From CAMLOF01 sp041913045 (GTDB lineage: Bacteria; Pseudomonadota; Gammaproteobacteria; Burkholderiales; Burkholderiaceae_C): a DNA stretch of 64,000 bases. A model generated the notes under the pieces. That model ran no database searches. It saw only the letters and a program-made list of their open reading frames with translations, and was not told where the DNA came from. Shown in pieces: positions 8,550 through 17,003 of the stretch. The DNA lies in contig JAYSGB010000006.1 in NCBI GenBank assembly GCA_041913045.1, forward strand, positions 1 through 64,000. Direction: 5' to 3'. The position numbers and the translations under genes were made by a program. Numbering within the stretch: the stretch's first letter is position 1; the number at the start of each line of letters is the position of its first letter.

Positions 8550-8786
8550 GGCGAATGTCTCCTGTAGACGGTTGTGGTGAGGGGATTCTTGCCCTGCGTG
8601 CCGTCATACTGGTGCGGGTTTCTACCGATGTGGCGTCCACTTGGCGACACCCCTTGCCCGCAAAGACAGCGTTTCTCCCTCTGTAGCGGTGTTCCCGGAA
8701 AAATTTTCAAGCGGTTCTTCAAAAAACGTCCGAGACAGTCGACGGTCTTGCCGCGTCGTGTTTTGGCAGTGATCCGTTCCTGCTGC
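8550..8786. other. Intergenic region upstream of dctP
   Basis: About 240 bases with no supportable gene. A short AT-rich palindrome GAAAAATTTTC lies at 8698-8708. A weak minus-strand promoter candidate for dctP (TTGAAA at 8710-8705, 19-bp spacer, TACAGA at 8685-8680) overlaps it. The remainder shows no recognisable RNA or repeat. The region is shared with the divergent repressor gene, whose own promoter is listed separately. Confidence 0.35.
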
Positions 8787-8815
8787 TTGCAGGGTTTCAC
8801 GGGGTTTCGTAGAAT
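8787..8815 (+). promoter_or_regulatory. Promoter for CsoR-family gene and persulfide dioxygenase
   Basis: TTGCAG (8787-8792), a 17-bp spacer and TAGAAT (8810-8815, 5/6 to the -10 consensus). The predicted transcription start is near 8822, where the inverted repeat begins. The -35 is weak, as expected for a promoter that is regulated or low in strength. Confidence 0.55.
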
Positions 8816-8821
8816 ACACAT

Positions 8822-8841
8822 GGGAGTATTTTGGTATTCCC
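8822..8841. promoter_or_regulatory. Candidate repressor operator
   Basis: Inverted repeat GGGAGTA-N6-TATTCCC (6 of 7 arm pairs) placed at the predicted transcription start of the CsoR-like gene. CsoR-family proteins bind GC-flanked, AT-centred inverted repeats over their own promoters, so autoregulation is the simplest reading. The link of this site to this protein is inferred from position. Confidence 0.5.
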
Positions 8842-8869
8842 CTTTCTTTGCTCATGGCTGGAGTTGCCA

Positions 8870-9115
8870 ATGGTTACCGTGAACGACCCCGAGCGTAAAC
8901 GTGCCCTGCTGTTGCGCATCAAGCGGGTGGAGGGGCAGCTGCGCGGCATACAGCGGCTCATTGAGGAAGACACTGACTGTGAGAAGGTTGCGCAGCAACT
9001 GGCGGCGGCCCGCAAGGCGCTGGACAAGTCCTTCTTTATGATGATGGGTTGCGTGATTGCCCAGGGTGACACCCCGGCGGACGACGTTGCCGACATGCTC
9101 GCCCGTTTTTCCTGA
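8870..9115 (+). CDS. CsoR/DUF156-family transcriptional repressor, two-cysteine type
   Basis: 81 residues forming the all-helical CsoR/RcnR/FrmR fold: LLRIKRVEGQLRGIQRLIEED (about 14-34), then DCEKVAQQLAAARKALDK. Cys37 matches the conserved first ligand. The His and second Cys of copper-sensing CsoR are missing; instead Cys61 (MMGCVIAQ) lies in helix 2. A two-cysteine site suits a thiol or persulfide sensor such as CstR better than a copper sensor, although Cys spacing differs from CstR. The neighbouring persulfide dioxygenase supports this. The ATG at 8870 has GGAG 6 bases upstream; an in-frame TTG at 8831 would run through the operator and is rejected. Confidence 0.85.
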   Translation: MVTVNDPERKRALLLRIKRVEGQLRGIQRLIEEDTDCEKVAQQLAAARKALDKSFFMMMGCVIAQGDTPADDVADMLARFS

Positions 9116-9153
9116 AGTTCGTCCCCCAGCTGGCGCGCGCGTGAGGACCTGCC

Positions 9154-10278
9154 ATGCAACCCATCCAGCTTTTTGATCCGGAATCCAGCACCTACACCTA
9201 CGTCTTGTTCGACGTGGACAGCCGCGAGGCGCTGATCATCGATCCCGTCGATACGCAGCTCGAGCGCGACCTGGCTGTGCTGCGCGAGCGCGGCCTCAAG
9301 CTCACCTGGACCGTAGAGACCCATGCGCACGCCGATCACATCACCAGCGCGGGCAAGCTGGCTGAGCATGTGGGTGCGCACACGGCTGCACCCGCAGCTT
9401 GCGGCATCAGCACGGCGGCGGTCCAGCTGAAAGACGGCGACGAACTCCGTTTTGGCCGCCATTCCATTCGTGCGCTTGCCACGCCCGGGCACACTGCTGG
9501 CAGCATGTGCTTCACCTGGAACGTGGACGGAAGCCACCACGTCTTCACGGGCGATACCCTGCTCATCAACGGTTGCGGCCGTACTGACTTTCAATCGGGC
9601 AGCGCCGAAGCCATGTACCACAGCCTGACCCAGGTGCTGTTCAAGCTGCCAGACGACACCCTGGTTTGGCCTGGACACGACTACCAGGGGCGCAGCCACT
9701 CCACCATCGGCCAGGAAAAGGCGAGCAACGCAAGGGTGGCGGGCAAGTCTCTGGAGGATTTCGTGGCCATCATGAAGGCCTTGAACTTGCCCAAGCCACG
9801 CCGAATTGACGAGGCCGTGCCTGCCAACCTCACGTCTGGGTTACGTCATGACGCGGATGGCGCTCTCATGCAGATTCCGCGTCCCGCACAGAGCTACGCG
9901 GGCGATGTTTCGCCGCAACTGGCGTGGCAATGGGTGCAGGCGGGTGAGGCGGTATTGGTGGATGTCCGCACGGATGCCGAGCGAGAGTGGGTGGGTTTTG
10001 TGCCGGGGGCCGTGGCGCTGGCCTGGAAGCAATGGCCGGGCATGGCCATGAACCCGGGGTTCGACGAAGGCGTGCGCTCTGCCGCTGCCGACGGCAAGAA
10101 GCTGCTGATGCTCTGCCGCAGTGGCGTGCGTTCGATCGCGGCAGCGAAGCGCGCCACCGAGCTGGGCTTTGAGGCCTACAACATCCTGGAAGGTTTTGAA
10201 GGCGACCCGGATGGCGATGCCCATCGGGGCCGCAAGGGCGGCTGGCGCTTCCACGGCTTGCCCTGGCGGCAAAATTGA
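9154..10278 (+). CDS. Persulfide dioxygenase-rhodanese fusion (ETHE1-like MBL fold)
   Basis: 374 residues. The N-terminal metallo-beta-lactamase domain (about 1-235) has the THAHADH iron-binding motif (56-62), His113 in PGHTAG and Asp134 in TGDTLL. These are the ETHE1/persulfide dioxygenase features. The C-terminal rhodanese domain (about 250-370) has the active-site loop CRSGVRS with Cys321. Such fusions oxidise glutathione persulfide to sulfite and move sulfur between thiols in the cytoplasm, removing sulfide-derived persulfides. It follows the CsoR-like repressor by 38 bases and is probably co-transcribed and repressed with it. The exact reaction is inferred from family. Confidence 0.92.
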   Translation: MQPIQLFDPESSTYTYVLFDVDSREALIIDPVDTQLERDLAVLRERGLKLTWTVETHAHADHITSAGKLAEHVGAHTAAPAACGISTAAVQLKDGDELRFGRHSIRALATPGHTAGSMCFTWNVDGSHHVFTGDTLLINGCGRTDFQSGSAEAMYHSLTQVLFKLPDDTLVWPGHDYQGRSHSTIGQEKASNARVAGKSLEDFVAIMKALNLPKPRRIDEAVPANLTSGLRHDADGALMQIPRPAQSYAGDVSPQLAWQWVQAGEAVLVDVRTDAEREWVGFVPGAVALAWKQWPGMAMNPGFDEGVRSAAADGKKLLMLCRSGVRSIAAAKRATELGFEAYNILEGFEGDPDGDAHRGRKGGWRFHGLPWRQN

Positions 10279-10319
10279 GCCTTTGCTGAAAGCCCTTGGC
10301 GAGTGTTTATCATCCGCGC

Positions 10320-11096
10320 ATGACACTGCTTGCACTGGACGTTGGCAACACCCGCCTGAAGTGGGCCTTGTACGAGAAGGCCGCCGTGGGCGCGCGCATG
10401 CTGGCGCATGGCGTGCAATTCCTGGAAAACATTGAAACCCTGGCCGAAGGCGACTGGGCACAGCTGCGCGCGCCCTCTTGCGTGCTGGGGTGCATCGTCG
10501 CGGGTGACGCGGTCAAGCGCCGGGTCGAAGAGCAGATGGAACTCTGGGACGTGACGCCGCAATGGGTCGTGTCCAGCGCTGCGGAGGCCGGGCTGACCAA
10601 CGGCTATGACCATCCCGCACGCCTGGGTTCCGACCGCTGGGTGGCCATGATCGGCGCGCGCCAGCGTCTGCTGGCCCGTGGCTTGCGCCAGCCCTGCGTG
10701 ATGGTCATGGTCGGCACGGCGGTCACGGTCGAAGCTATCGACGCGGAGGGACATTTCCTGGGGGGCATCATCCTGCCGGGGCACGGCATCATGCTGCGCG
10801 CTTTGGAATCCGGCACCGCTGGCCTGCATGTGCCCACGGGCGAGGTGCGCGACTTCCCTACCAACACCAGCGACGCCCTGACCAGTGGCGGCACCTTTGC
10901 CATTGCCGGGGCCGTGCAGCGCATGGTGGACAACCTGCGTCACCGCACAGGCCAGGATCCGGTCTGCGTGATGACCGGCGGCGCAGGCTGGAAGATGGCA
11001 CCCAGCATGACGGTGCCTTTCGAGCTGGTCGAAAGTCTGATCTTCGACGGCCTGCTGGCCATCGCCGCCCAGCGCTTTGGCGCTTGCCAGAGCTGA
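10320..11096 (+). CDS. coaX: Type III pantothenate kinase
   Basis: 258 residues with the CoaX signatures: DVGNTRLKWAL at the N-terminus (phosphate-binding), GSDRWVAMIGAR in the middle (pantothenate region) and GTAVTVEAID followed by GGIILPG. It phosphorylates pantothenate, the first step of coenzyme A synthesis, and in this family usually needs a monovalent cation and is not inhibited by CoA. The ATG at 10320 begins directly before the conserved LLALDVGN strand; a TTG upstream at 10296 is not needed. It is convergent with the next gene, only 6 bases away. Confidence 0.94.
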   Translation: MTLLALDVGNTRLKWALYEKAAVGARMLAHGVQFLENIETLAEGDWAQLRAPSCVLGCIVAGDAVKRRVEEQMELWDVTPQWVVSSAAEAGLTNGYDHPARLGSDRWVAMIGARQRLLARGLRQPCVMVMVGTAVTVEAIDAEGHFLGGIILPGHGIMLRALESGTAGLHVPTGEVRDFPTNTSDALTSGGTFAIAGAVQRMVDNLRHRTGQDPVCVMTGGAGWKMAPSMTVPFELVESLIFDGLLAIAAQRFGACQS

Positions 11097-11102
11097 GCTG
11101 CG

Positions 11103-12320
11103 TCAGGTGGCGGGCCGCGCCAGCCAGCGCGTGGCCAGTTCCACCCAGTATGTGCCGCCCAGCGGGATCAGGTCGTCGTTGAAGTCGTAGCGTGCGTTGT
11201 GCAGGGTGCAAGGGCCCGCATCGTGCCCTGAGCCTTCGTACTTGCCCCGGTGGGCTCCGTTGCCGTTGCCGATGAAGCAATAAGCCCCGGGTTTGGCTTG
11301 CAGCATGTAGGCGAAGTCCTCAGCGCCCATGGTGGGCTCCTGGGGCAGCACCTGGTCCACGCCCACAATCTCCTGCATCACCTCACGCGCAAACGCGGCT
11401 TCTGCCGGGCTGTTGACGGTGGGCGGGTAGTTGCGGTCGAACTCGAATTCACACGTTGCTCCAAAAGCGGCGCAGGTGTGGCGCGCAATGTCGCGCATGC
11501 GTTCTTCGATCAGGTCCAGCACCTCCAGCGTGAAGGTGCGCACCGTGCCCTGGATCTCGCAGGTGTCGGGCACCACGTTGGTGGCCTCACCGGTGTGGAT
11601 CATGGTCACCGAGATGACGCCCGCATCCACAGGCTTCTTGTTGCGGGTGATGATGGTCTGGAAGGCCTGCACCATCTGGCAGGCAATGGGCACCGGGTCC
11701 ACCGTGTTGTGGGGCAGGGCGGCGTGCCCCCCCTTGCCACGTATGGTGATCTTGAATTCGTTGCTGGAAGCCATGACCGGCCCCGGGCTGACGGCGAATG
11801 TGCCTGCCGCGAAGCCGGGCCAGTTGTGCATGCCGAACACCGCCTCCATGGGGAAGCGCTCGAACAGGCCGTCGGTGATCATTTCTCGGGCGCCGCCACC
11901 ACCTTCCTCCGCGGGTTGGAAGATCAGGTAGACGGTGCCGTCGAAATTACGGTGTTTCGCCAGATGCTGCGCGGCGGCCAGCAGCATGGCCGTGTGGCCG
12001 TCGTGGCCGCAGGCGTGCATCTTGCCGGTGTGCTGGCTGGCGTGGGAAAAGGTGTTGAATTCCTGCATGGGCAGGGCGTCCATGTCGGCGCGCAGGCCAA
12101 CACCCCGGCCGCTGGCGCCGCCGTCGCGGCCATGGACGATGCCAACCACCCCGGTCTTGCCCATGCCACGGTGTATGGGAATGCCCCACTCGGTGAGTTT
12201 CTGGGCCACCAGGTCGGCGGTGCGAACCTCCTCGAAGCAGAGCTCGGGGTGGGCGTGGATGTCACGTCGGATTTGCGCCAGGGCTGCTGCCTGGGAGAGG
12301 ATGGAGTCGTTGAGTTTCAT
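11103..12320 (-). CDS. M20-family amidohydrolase (hippurate hydrolase-like)
   Basis: 405 residues, the normal length for M20D peptidase/amidohydrolases. Metal-binding motifs are HACGHDGHTAMLL (about 106-118) and QPAEEGGGGA (about 139-148), and a lid/dimerisation domain follows. Members hydrolyse N-acyl amino acids such as hippurate, N-acetyl- or indole-acetyl amino acids in the cytoplasm. The exact substrate cannot be deduced. It is a single gene convergent with coaX and divergent from the molybdopterin oxidoreductase. Confidence 0.9.
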   Translation of the reverse strand: MKLNDSILSQAAALAQIRRDIHAHPELCFEEVRTADLVAQKLTEWGIPIHRGMGKTGVVGIVHGRDGGASGRGVGLRADMDALPMQEFNTFSHASQHTGKMHACGHDGHTAMLLAAAQHLAKHRNFDGTVYLIFQPAEEGGGGAREMITDGLFERFPMEAVFGMHNWPGFAAGTFAVSPGPVMASSNEFKITIRGKGGHAALPHNTVDPVPIACQMVQAFQTIITRNKKPVDAGVISVTMIHTGEATNVVPDTCEIQGTVRTFTLEVLDLIEERMRDIARHTCAAFGATCEFEFDRNYPPTVNSPAEAAFAREVMQEIVGVDQVLPQEPTMGAEDFAYMLQAKPGAYCFIGNGNGAHRGKYEGSGHDAGPCTLHNARYDFNDDLIPLGGTYWVELATRWLARPAT

Positions 12321-12411
12321 GCCGCTGCCTTGCTCTGCGCTGGACCGCCCATGGTACCCAAATTGACCAGGGGTCGCACCTTGCCCGTGCCAGATGCCTC
12401 ACAATTTGAGG

Positions 12412-14496
12412 ATGAATTCTGTGGTTACCTCTTCTGATTCCCCTGCCGTCAAGCAGGTCGTTGGCGCCTGCCCGCACGACTGCCCCGACACCTGCTCGCT
12501 GCTCACCACCGTGGCCGATGGTGTGGCCATCCGCGTGCAGGGCAACCCGGCGCACCCGCAGACCGGGGGCGTGCTGTGCGCCAAGGTCTCGCGTTACCAC
12601 GAGCGCACCCATCACCCCGACCGCCTGCTGTACCCCCTCAAGCGGGTGGGGCCCAAGGGCGGCGGGCAGTTCGTTCGCGTCAGCTGGAGCGAGGCGCTGG
12701 ACGACATTGCCACCCGCTTCAAAGCCATCGCAGCGCGCGACCCGCAGGCCATCCTGCCCTACAGCTACGCGGGCACCATGGGGCTGGTGCAGGGCGAAAG
12801 CATTGCCGCCCGTTTCTTCCACCGGCTGGGGGCCTCGCTGCTGGACCGCACCATCTGCGCGTCGGCCGGTGCGGCGGGCTTGGAGTACACGCTGGGCACC
12901 AAGCAAGGCATGCGGGTAGAGCGTTTCGCGGAATCGCGCTTGATCCTGGTCTGGGGCAGCAATTCCATCGGCAGCAACCTGCATTTCTGGCGCTATGCGC
13001 AGGAGGCAAAGCGGCGGGGCGCGCGGCTCGTCTGTATCGACCCGCGCCGCACCGAAACCGCGGACAAATGCCACGAACACCTGGCCATCCTGCCGGGAAC
13101 GGACGCGGCCCTGGCCTACGCGTTGATGCACGAGTTGATCCGCCACGACTGGCTGGACCACGACTACCTGGCCCACCACACGCTGGGCTGGGCGCAGCTG
13201 CGCGAACGCGCCCTTGAATGGTCACCCGCCCGTGCGGCGGTCGTCTGCGGCATTGAGGCCGCGCAGATCGAGGCTCTTGCGCGTGACATGGGCGAGTGCT
13301 TCCAGCGGCGAGAGCCGGTTGCCATCCGGCTCAACTACGGCATGCAGCGCGTGCGGGGCGGCGGCAACGCGGTGCGCGCGGTGGCTTGCCTGCCAGCGCT
13401 CATCGGTGCGTGGCGGCACCCGGCAGGTGGGTTGTTGCTCAGCAGTTCCGGCAGCTTCCCCGTGCAGCGCGCCGTGCTGCAGCGGCCCGATCTGCTCGCA
13501 ACCTCCGGCGTGGAGCGGCCCCGTACAGTGAACATGAGCACCATCGGCGACGACCTGCTGCGCCCGGCATCCCCCGCCTGGGGGCCGCGCATCGAGGCGC
13601 TCGTCGTTTACAACAGCAACCCTGTGGCCGTGGCGCCCGATTCGCGCAAGGTGGTGGCTGGTTTCGCGCGCGATGACCTCTTCACCGTGGTGCTGGAGCA
13701 CTTCCAGACCGACACGGCAGACTACGCGGACTATGTTCTGCCAGCCACAACCCAGTTGGAGCATTGGGACGTGCATTCAAGCTACGGTCACACCGACGTG
13801 CTGCTCAACCGCCCGGCCATTGCCCCGCTGGGTGAGGCGCAGCCCAACACCCAGGTCTTCCGGGAACTGGCGGCGCGCATGTGTTTTGACGACCCGTGCT
13901 TCCAGGACGACGACCTCACGCTCTGCCGACAGGCCTATGGTGACAAGGTCGATTTCGACATGCTGTTGGCTCAGGGCTTTGCGACACTGCCTTTGCCGGA
14001 TGCACCCTTTGCAGGAGGGACCTTCCCGACGCCATCGGGCAAGTGCGAGTTCTTCAGCGACCGGCTGGCTGCGCAGGGCCTGGATGGCCTGCCCGAGGTG
14101 CTGCCCAACGCCGAGCCAGTGGGCAGCCGCGCCGACCTGCCCTTGGCCATGATCTCCCCGCCGTCGCGCAACTTCCTGAATTCCACCTTCGTCAATGTGC
14201 AGTCGCTGCGCGATGCTGAAGGCGAGCCCGCTTTGGAAATCCACCCCCAGGATGCCGCTGAACGCGGCATTGAGGATGGCAGCGTTGTCCGGGTGTTCAA
14301 CGACCGCGGCAGCCACACTTGCGTGGCGCGCGTCAGTACCCGAGCGCGCAAGGGCGTGGTCGTTGGGCTGGGCATCTGGTGGCGCAAGTGGGGGCGTGAT
14401 GGCACCAACGTCAACGAGCTCACCAGCCAGCGCCTGACCGACCTGGGGCGTGCGCCCACCTTCTACGACTGTCTGGTCGAGGTGGCCCGGGCATGA
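12412..14496 (+). CDS. Molybdopterin-dependent oxidoreductase (formate dehydrogenase/DMSO reductase family)
   Basis: About 694 residues with an N-terminal 4Fe-4S segment (CPHDCPDTCSLL, then CAK about 30 residues on), the molybdopterin domains, and a C-terminal dinucleotide-binding domain (LEIHPQDAAERGIEDGSVVRVFNDRG region). TICASAGAAGLEYTLG places a cysteine where cytoplasmic NapA/FDH-type enzymes have the Mo ligand; that assignment is by my own alignment. No Tat signal is visible, so it is cytoplasmic. The substrate is unknown; no electron-transfer subunit lies beside it. The start is uncertain: ATG 12394, ATG 12412 or GTG 12421 (GAGG at 12408-12411 would suit the GTG). The stop overlaps the next gene by 4 bases. 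Confidence 0.88.
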   Translation: MNSVVTSSDSPAVKQVVGACPHDCPDTCSLLTTVADGVAIRVQGNPAHPQTGGVLCAKVSRYHERTHHPDRLLYPLKRVGPKGGGQFVRVSWSEALDDIATRFKAIAARDPQAILPYSYAGTMGLVQGESIAARFFHRLGASLLDRTICASAGAAGLEYTLGTKQGMRVERFAESRLILVWGSNSIGSNLHFWRYAQEAKRRGARLVCIDPRRTETADKCHEHLAILPGTDAALAYALMHELIRHDWLDHDYLAHHTLGWAQLRERALEWSPARAAVVCGIEAAQIEALARDMGECFQRREPVAIRLNYGMQRVRGGGNAVRAVACLPALIGAWRHPAGGLLLSSSGSFPVQRAVLQRPDLLATSGVERPRTVNMSTIGDDLLRPASPAWGPRIEALVVYNSNPVAVAPDSRKVVAGFARDDLFTVVLEHFQTDTADYADYVLPATTQLEHWDVHSSYGHTDVLLNRPAIAPLGEAQPNTQVFRELAARMCFDDPCFQDDDLTLCRQAYGDKVDFDMLLAQGFATLPLPDAPFAGGTFPTPSGKCEFFSDRLAAQGLDGLPEVLPNAEPVGSRADLPLAMISPPSRNFLNSTFVNVQSLRDAEGEPALEIHPQDAAERGIEDGSVVRVFNDRGSHTCVARVSTRARKGVVVGLGIWWRKWGRDGTNVNELTSQRLTDLGRAPTFYDCLVEVARA

Positions 14497-15635
14497 TCCG
14501 CAAGGGCGTTGTGGCGGTGTTGGCAGCCCTCGGACTGGCCGGGTGTGCACAACACGGCCAGGCGCCTGCACAGGAATGGGTGCTGGCGCCGGGGTACTAC
14601 CTGCAGTCTGTGGGTGGGCATCTTGATGTGTTGCGTGCCGCCCGCCCCATAGACGACTGGTTGAGCGACTCAAGCACGCCCGAACCCCTGCGCCGCAAGC
14701 TGGTGCTGGCACAGCGTCTGCGGGCATTTGCCAGCGATGTGCTGGCCTTGCCTGACAACCCCAGCTACACCCGGTACGCCGATCTTGGGCGCAAGGCCGC
14801 AGTGTGGAACGTTGTAGCCGCGCCCGGCGATGGGCTCACCCTGCGCAATTGGTGCTACCCGTTCGCAGGGTGCCAGGGCTACAGGGGTTATTACGACGAA
14901 GGGCAGGCGCGTGCCTTCGCTCAGACGATGCCTGCGGACTGGGATGTGGCGGTCTACCCAGTTCCCGCCTATTCCACCTTGGGCTGGCTCAACTGGGCAG
15001 GTGGCGACCCCTTGCTCAGCACTTTCATCGGCTACCCTGAAGGTGAACTCGCGCGCATCGTGTTCCACGAACTGGCTCACCAAGTCGTCTATGTGCCGCA
15101 GGACACCGCGTTCAACGAATCCTTTGCCACGGCGGTGGAGCGCCTGGGCGGTGAGCTGTGGCTGCAACAGCACGGCAGCAGCGCGGCGCGGGCCGAGTAT
15201 GCCGCCTTCGACGCCCGGCGCCAGGCTTTCCGCGAACTCATGCGCCAGACGCGCGAGCGCCTGGACAAGCTGTATGCGTCTGGCGCCAGCGCACAGGACA
15301 AGTCAAACGGCAAGGTCGAAATACTCGAAGCCTTCCGCGCGAGCTATGCGGGGCTCAAGGCAGCTTGGGGTGGCTACCCGGGCTACGACCCCTGGGTGGC
15401 GCAGGCGAACAATGCCCTGTTTGCGGTGCAGGCCGCTTACGACGAGCAAGTGCCCGCCTTCCTGGCGCTGTTTGAACGCGAGGGGCGGGACTTTAAGAAG
15501 TTTTTTGAAGCGGTTCGCGCCCTGGCCCGTCAGTCACGCAACGAACGCATGGCGGCCTTGCGCGAGCTGATTCCAGCGAATGCTTCAGGCGCTGTGGCGC
15601 CGGCTCATTCCAGCGTGTCGACCAGGTCGATGTAG
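14493..15635 (+). CDS. Predicted lipoprotein metallo-aminopeptidase
   Basis: 380 residues. The N-terminal lipobox LGLAGC (Cys18) predicts an outer- or periplasm-facing lipoprotein. HELAH in FHELAHQVVY, followed by NESFAT, is the gluzincin pattern HExxH...E of the COG4324/Aminopep family. The protein is annotated in many proteobacteria as a predicted aminopeptidase, but its substrate is not known. It begins by 4-base overlap with the molybdopterin oxidoreductase, so the two are co-translated, an unexplained pairing. Its 3' end overlaps the convergent ACBP gene by 31 bases. Confidence 0.85.
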   Translation: MIRKGVVAVLAALGLAGCAQHGQAPAQEWVLAPGYYLQSVGGHLDVLRAARPIDDWLSDSSTPEPLRRKLVLAQRLRAFASDVLALPDNPSYTRYADLGRKAAVWNVVAAPGDGLTLRNWCYPFAGCQGYRGYYDEGQARAFAQTMPADWDVAVYPVPAYSTLGWLNWAGGDPLLSTFIGYPEGELARIVFHELAHQVVYVPQDTAFNESFATAVERLGGELWLQQHGSSAARAEYAAFDARRQAFRELMRQTRERLDKLYASGASAQDKSNGKVEILEAFRASYAGLKAAWGGYPGYDPWVAQANNALFAVQAAYDEQVPAFLALFEREGRDFKKFFEAVRALARQSRNERMAALRELIPANASGAVAPAHSSVSTRSM

Positions 15636-15859
15636 CGCTGCATGGCATCGTCGGCGCTGGTGCCCTTGAGGGCAGCCCAGGCGTCCCACTTGGCGCGGCC
15701 AACCAGGTCCGAAAACCCTGGCTTGGTCTCGGCGTTGTCACCTTGGGTGGCTTGCTTGTAAAGGGCGTAGATCTTCAGCAGCGTCGCGTTGTCCGGGCGC
15801 TGGGTAAGGTCCTTGGTGGCCGCCACGGCGGCCTCGAATGCGGTTTTTAGGTCAGTCAT
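15605..15859 (-). CDS. Acyl-CoA-binding protein
   Basis: 84 residues, the standard size of a free ACBP. Signature residues are present: YALYKQATQGD (Tyr31, Lys35), Lys58 in AKWDAW, and Tyr76 in MQRYIDLVD. The four-helix protein binds medium- and long-chain acyl-CoA in the cytosol and buffers or delivers it. The ATG at 15859 has GGAAA about 9 bases upstream; an ATG-like codon six residues earlier is less likely. The last 31 bases overlap the convergent aminopeptidase gene. Confidence 0.93.
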   Translation of the reverse strand: MTDLKTAFEAAVAATKDLTQRPDNATLLKIYALYKQATQGDNAETKPGFSDLVGRAKWDAWAALKGTSADDAMQRYIDLVDTLE

Positions 15860-15932
15860 GACGCTATTTTCCGGCAATCGGCCAGAGTGGCCTGTCGGAT
15901 AATCGACAAACCGTTATCAAGAAGGGCATGGG

Positions 15933-17003
15933 ATGATCCTGGTCACTGGAGGCGCTGGTTTCATAGGCGCGAATTTTGTCTTGGACTGGTTGGCGGGCAG
16001 CGAGGAGCCTGTTGTCAACCTGGACAAGCTCACCTACGCGGGCAACCTGGAGAGCCTGGCCAGCCTGCGCGGTGACGCGCGTCACATCTTCGTGCAGGGC
16101 GACATGGGCGACCGCGCCTTGGTCGAGCGGTTGCTGGCCGAGCATCGCCCACGCGCTGTCATCAACTTCGCGGCCGAAAGCCACGTGGACCGCTCCATCC
16201 ATGGGCCCGAAGACTTCATCCAGACCAACATCGTCGGCACCTTCCGCCTGCTCGAAGCCGTGCGCAGCCACTGGTCGGCCCTGCCCGCTGACGAGAAAGC
16301 CGCCTTCCGCTTCCTGCACGTCAGCACCGACGAGGTCTACGGCACCCTGAGCCAAAGCGACGCCCCCTTTGCCGAAACCAACCGCTACGAGCCCAACAGC
16401 CCCTACAGCGCCAGCAAGGCCGCCAGCGATCATCTGGTGCGTGCCTGGCACCACACCTACGGGCTGCCGGTGCTCACCACCAACTGCAGCAACAACTACG
16501 GCCCCTACCACTTCCCCGAGAAGCTCATCCCGCTGATGATCGTCAACGCCCTGGCAGGCAAGCCCTTGCCCGTGTATGGCGACGGCATGCAGGTGCGCGA
16601 CTGGCTCTATGTCAAGGACCACTGCAGCGCCATCCGCCGCGTGCTCGAAGCGGGCCAACCCGGCGAAACTTACAACGTCGGCGGCTGGAACGAGAAGCCC
16701 AACATCGAGATCGTGCACACCATCTGCGCGCTGCTCGACGAACTCACCCCCAAGGCCGGTGGTGGCAGCTACCGCGAGCAGATCACCTTCGTGACCGACC
16801 GCCCCGGGCACGACCGCCGCTACGCCATCGACGCCCGCAAGATCGAACGCGAACTGGGCTGGAAGCCCGCCGAGACGTTTGACAGCGGCATCCGCAAGAC
16901 CGTGGCGTGGTACCTGGCCAACGGCGAGTGGGTGCGGCATGTGCAAAGCGGCGCCTACCGGGAGTGGATAGGCAAGCAGTACGGGGGCGCGGGCGCAGCA
17001 TGA
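15933..17003 (+). CDS. rfbB: dTDP-glucose 4,6-dehydratase
   Basis: 356 residues, an extended short-chain dehydrogenase. The NAD-binding GGAGFIG lies at about 6-12 and the YSASKAASDH catalytic motif near 160-170, preceded by the HVSTDEVYG strand. It converts dTDP-glucose into dTDP-4-keto-6-deoxyglucose, the second step of dTDP-L-rhamnose synthesis. An AAGAAGG ribosome site precedes the ATG. It is first of the four-gene rfbBDAC operon and overlaps rfbD by the sequence ATGA. Confidence 0.96.
   Translation: MILVTGGAGFIGANFVLDWLAGSEEPVVNLDKLTYAGNLESLASLRGDARHIFVQGDMGDRALVERLLAEHRPRAVINFAAESHVDRSIHGPEDFIQTNIVGTFRLLEAVRSHWSALPADEKAAFRFLHVSTDEVYGTLSQSDAPFAETNRYEPNSPYSASKAASDHLVRAWHHTYGLPVLTTNCSNNYGPYHFPEKLIPLMIVNALAGKPLPVYGDGMQVRDWLYVKDHCSAIRRVLEAGQPGETYNVGGWNEKPNIEIVHTICALLDELTPKAGGGSYREQITFVTDRPGHDRRYAIDARKIERELGWKPAETFDSGIRKTVAWYLANGEWVRHVQSGAYREWIGKQYGGAGAA

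Noticed and set aside
8650..8668. Sigma-54-like TTGGCGACACCCCTTGCC upstream of the CsoR-family gene
   Set aside because: The GG-GC spacing is 11 rather than the strict 10 bases, and no enhancer-binding activator site or gene is nearby.
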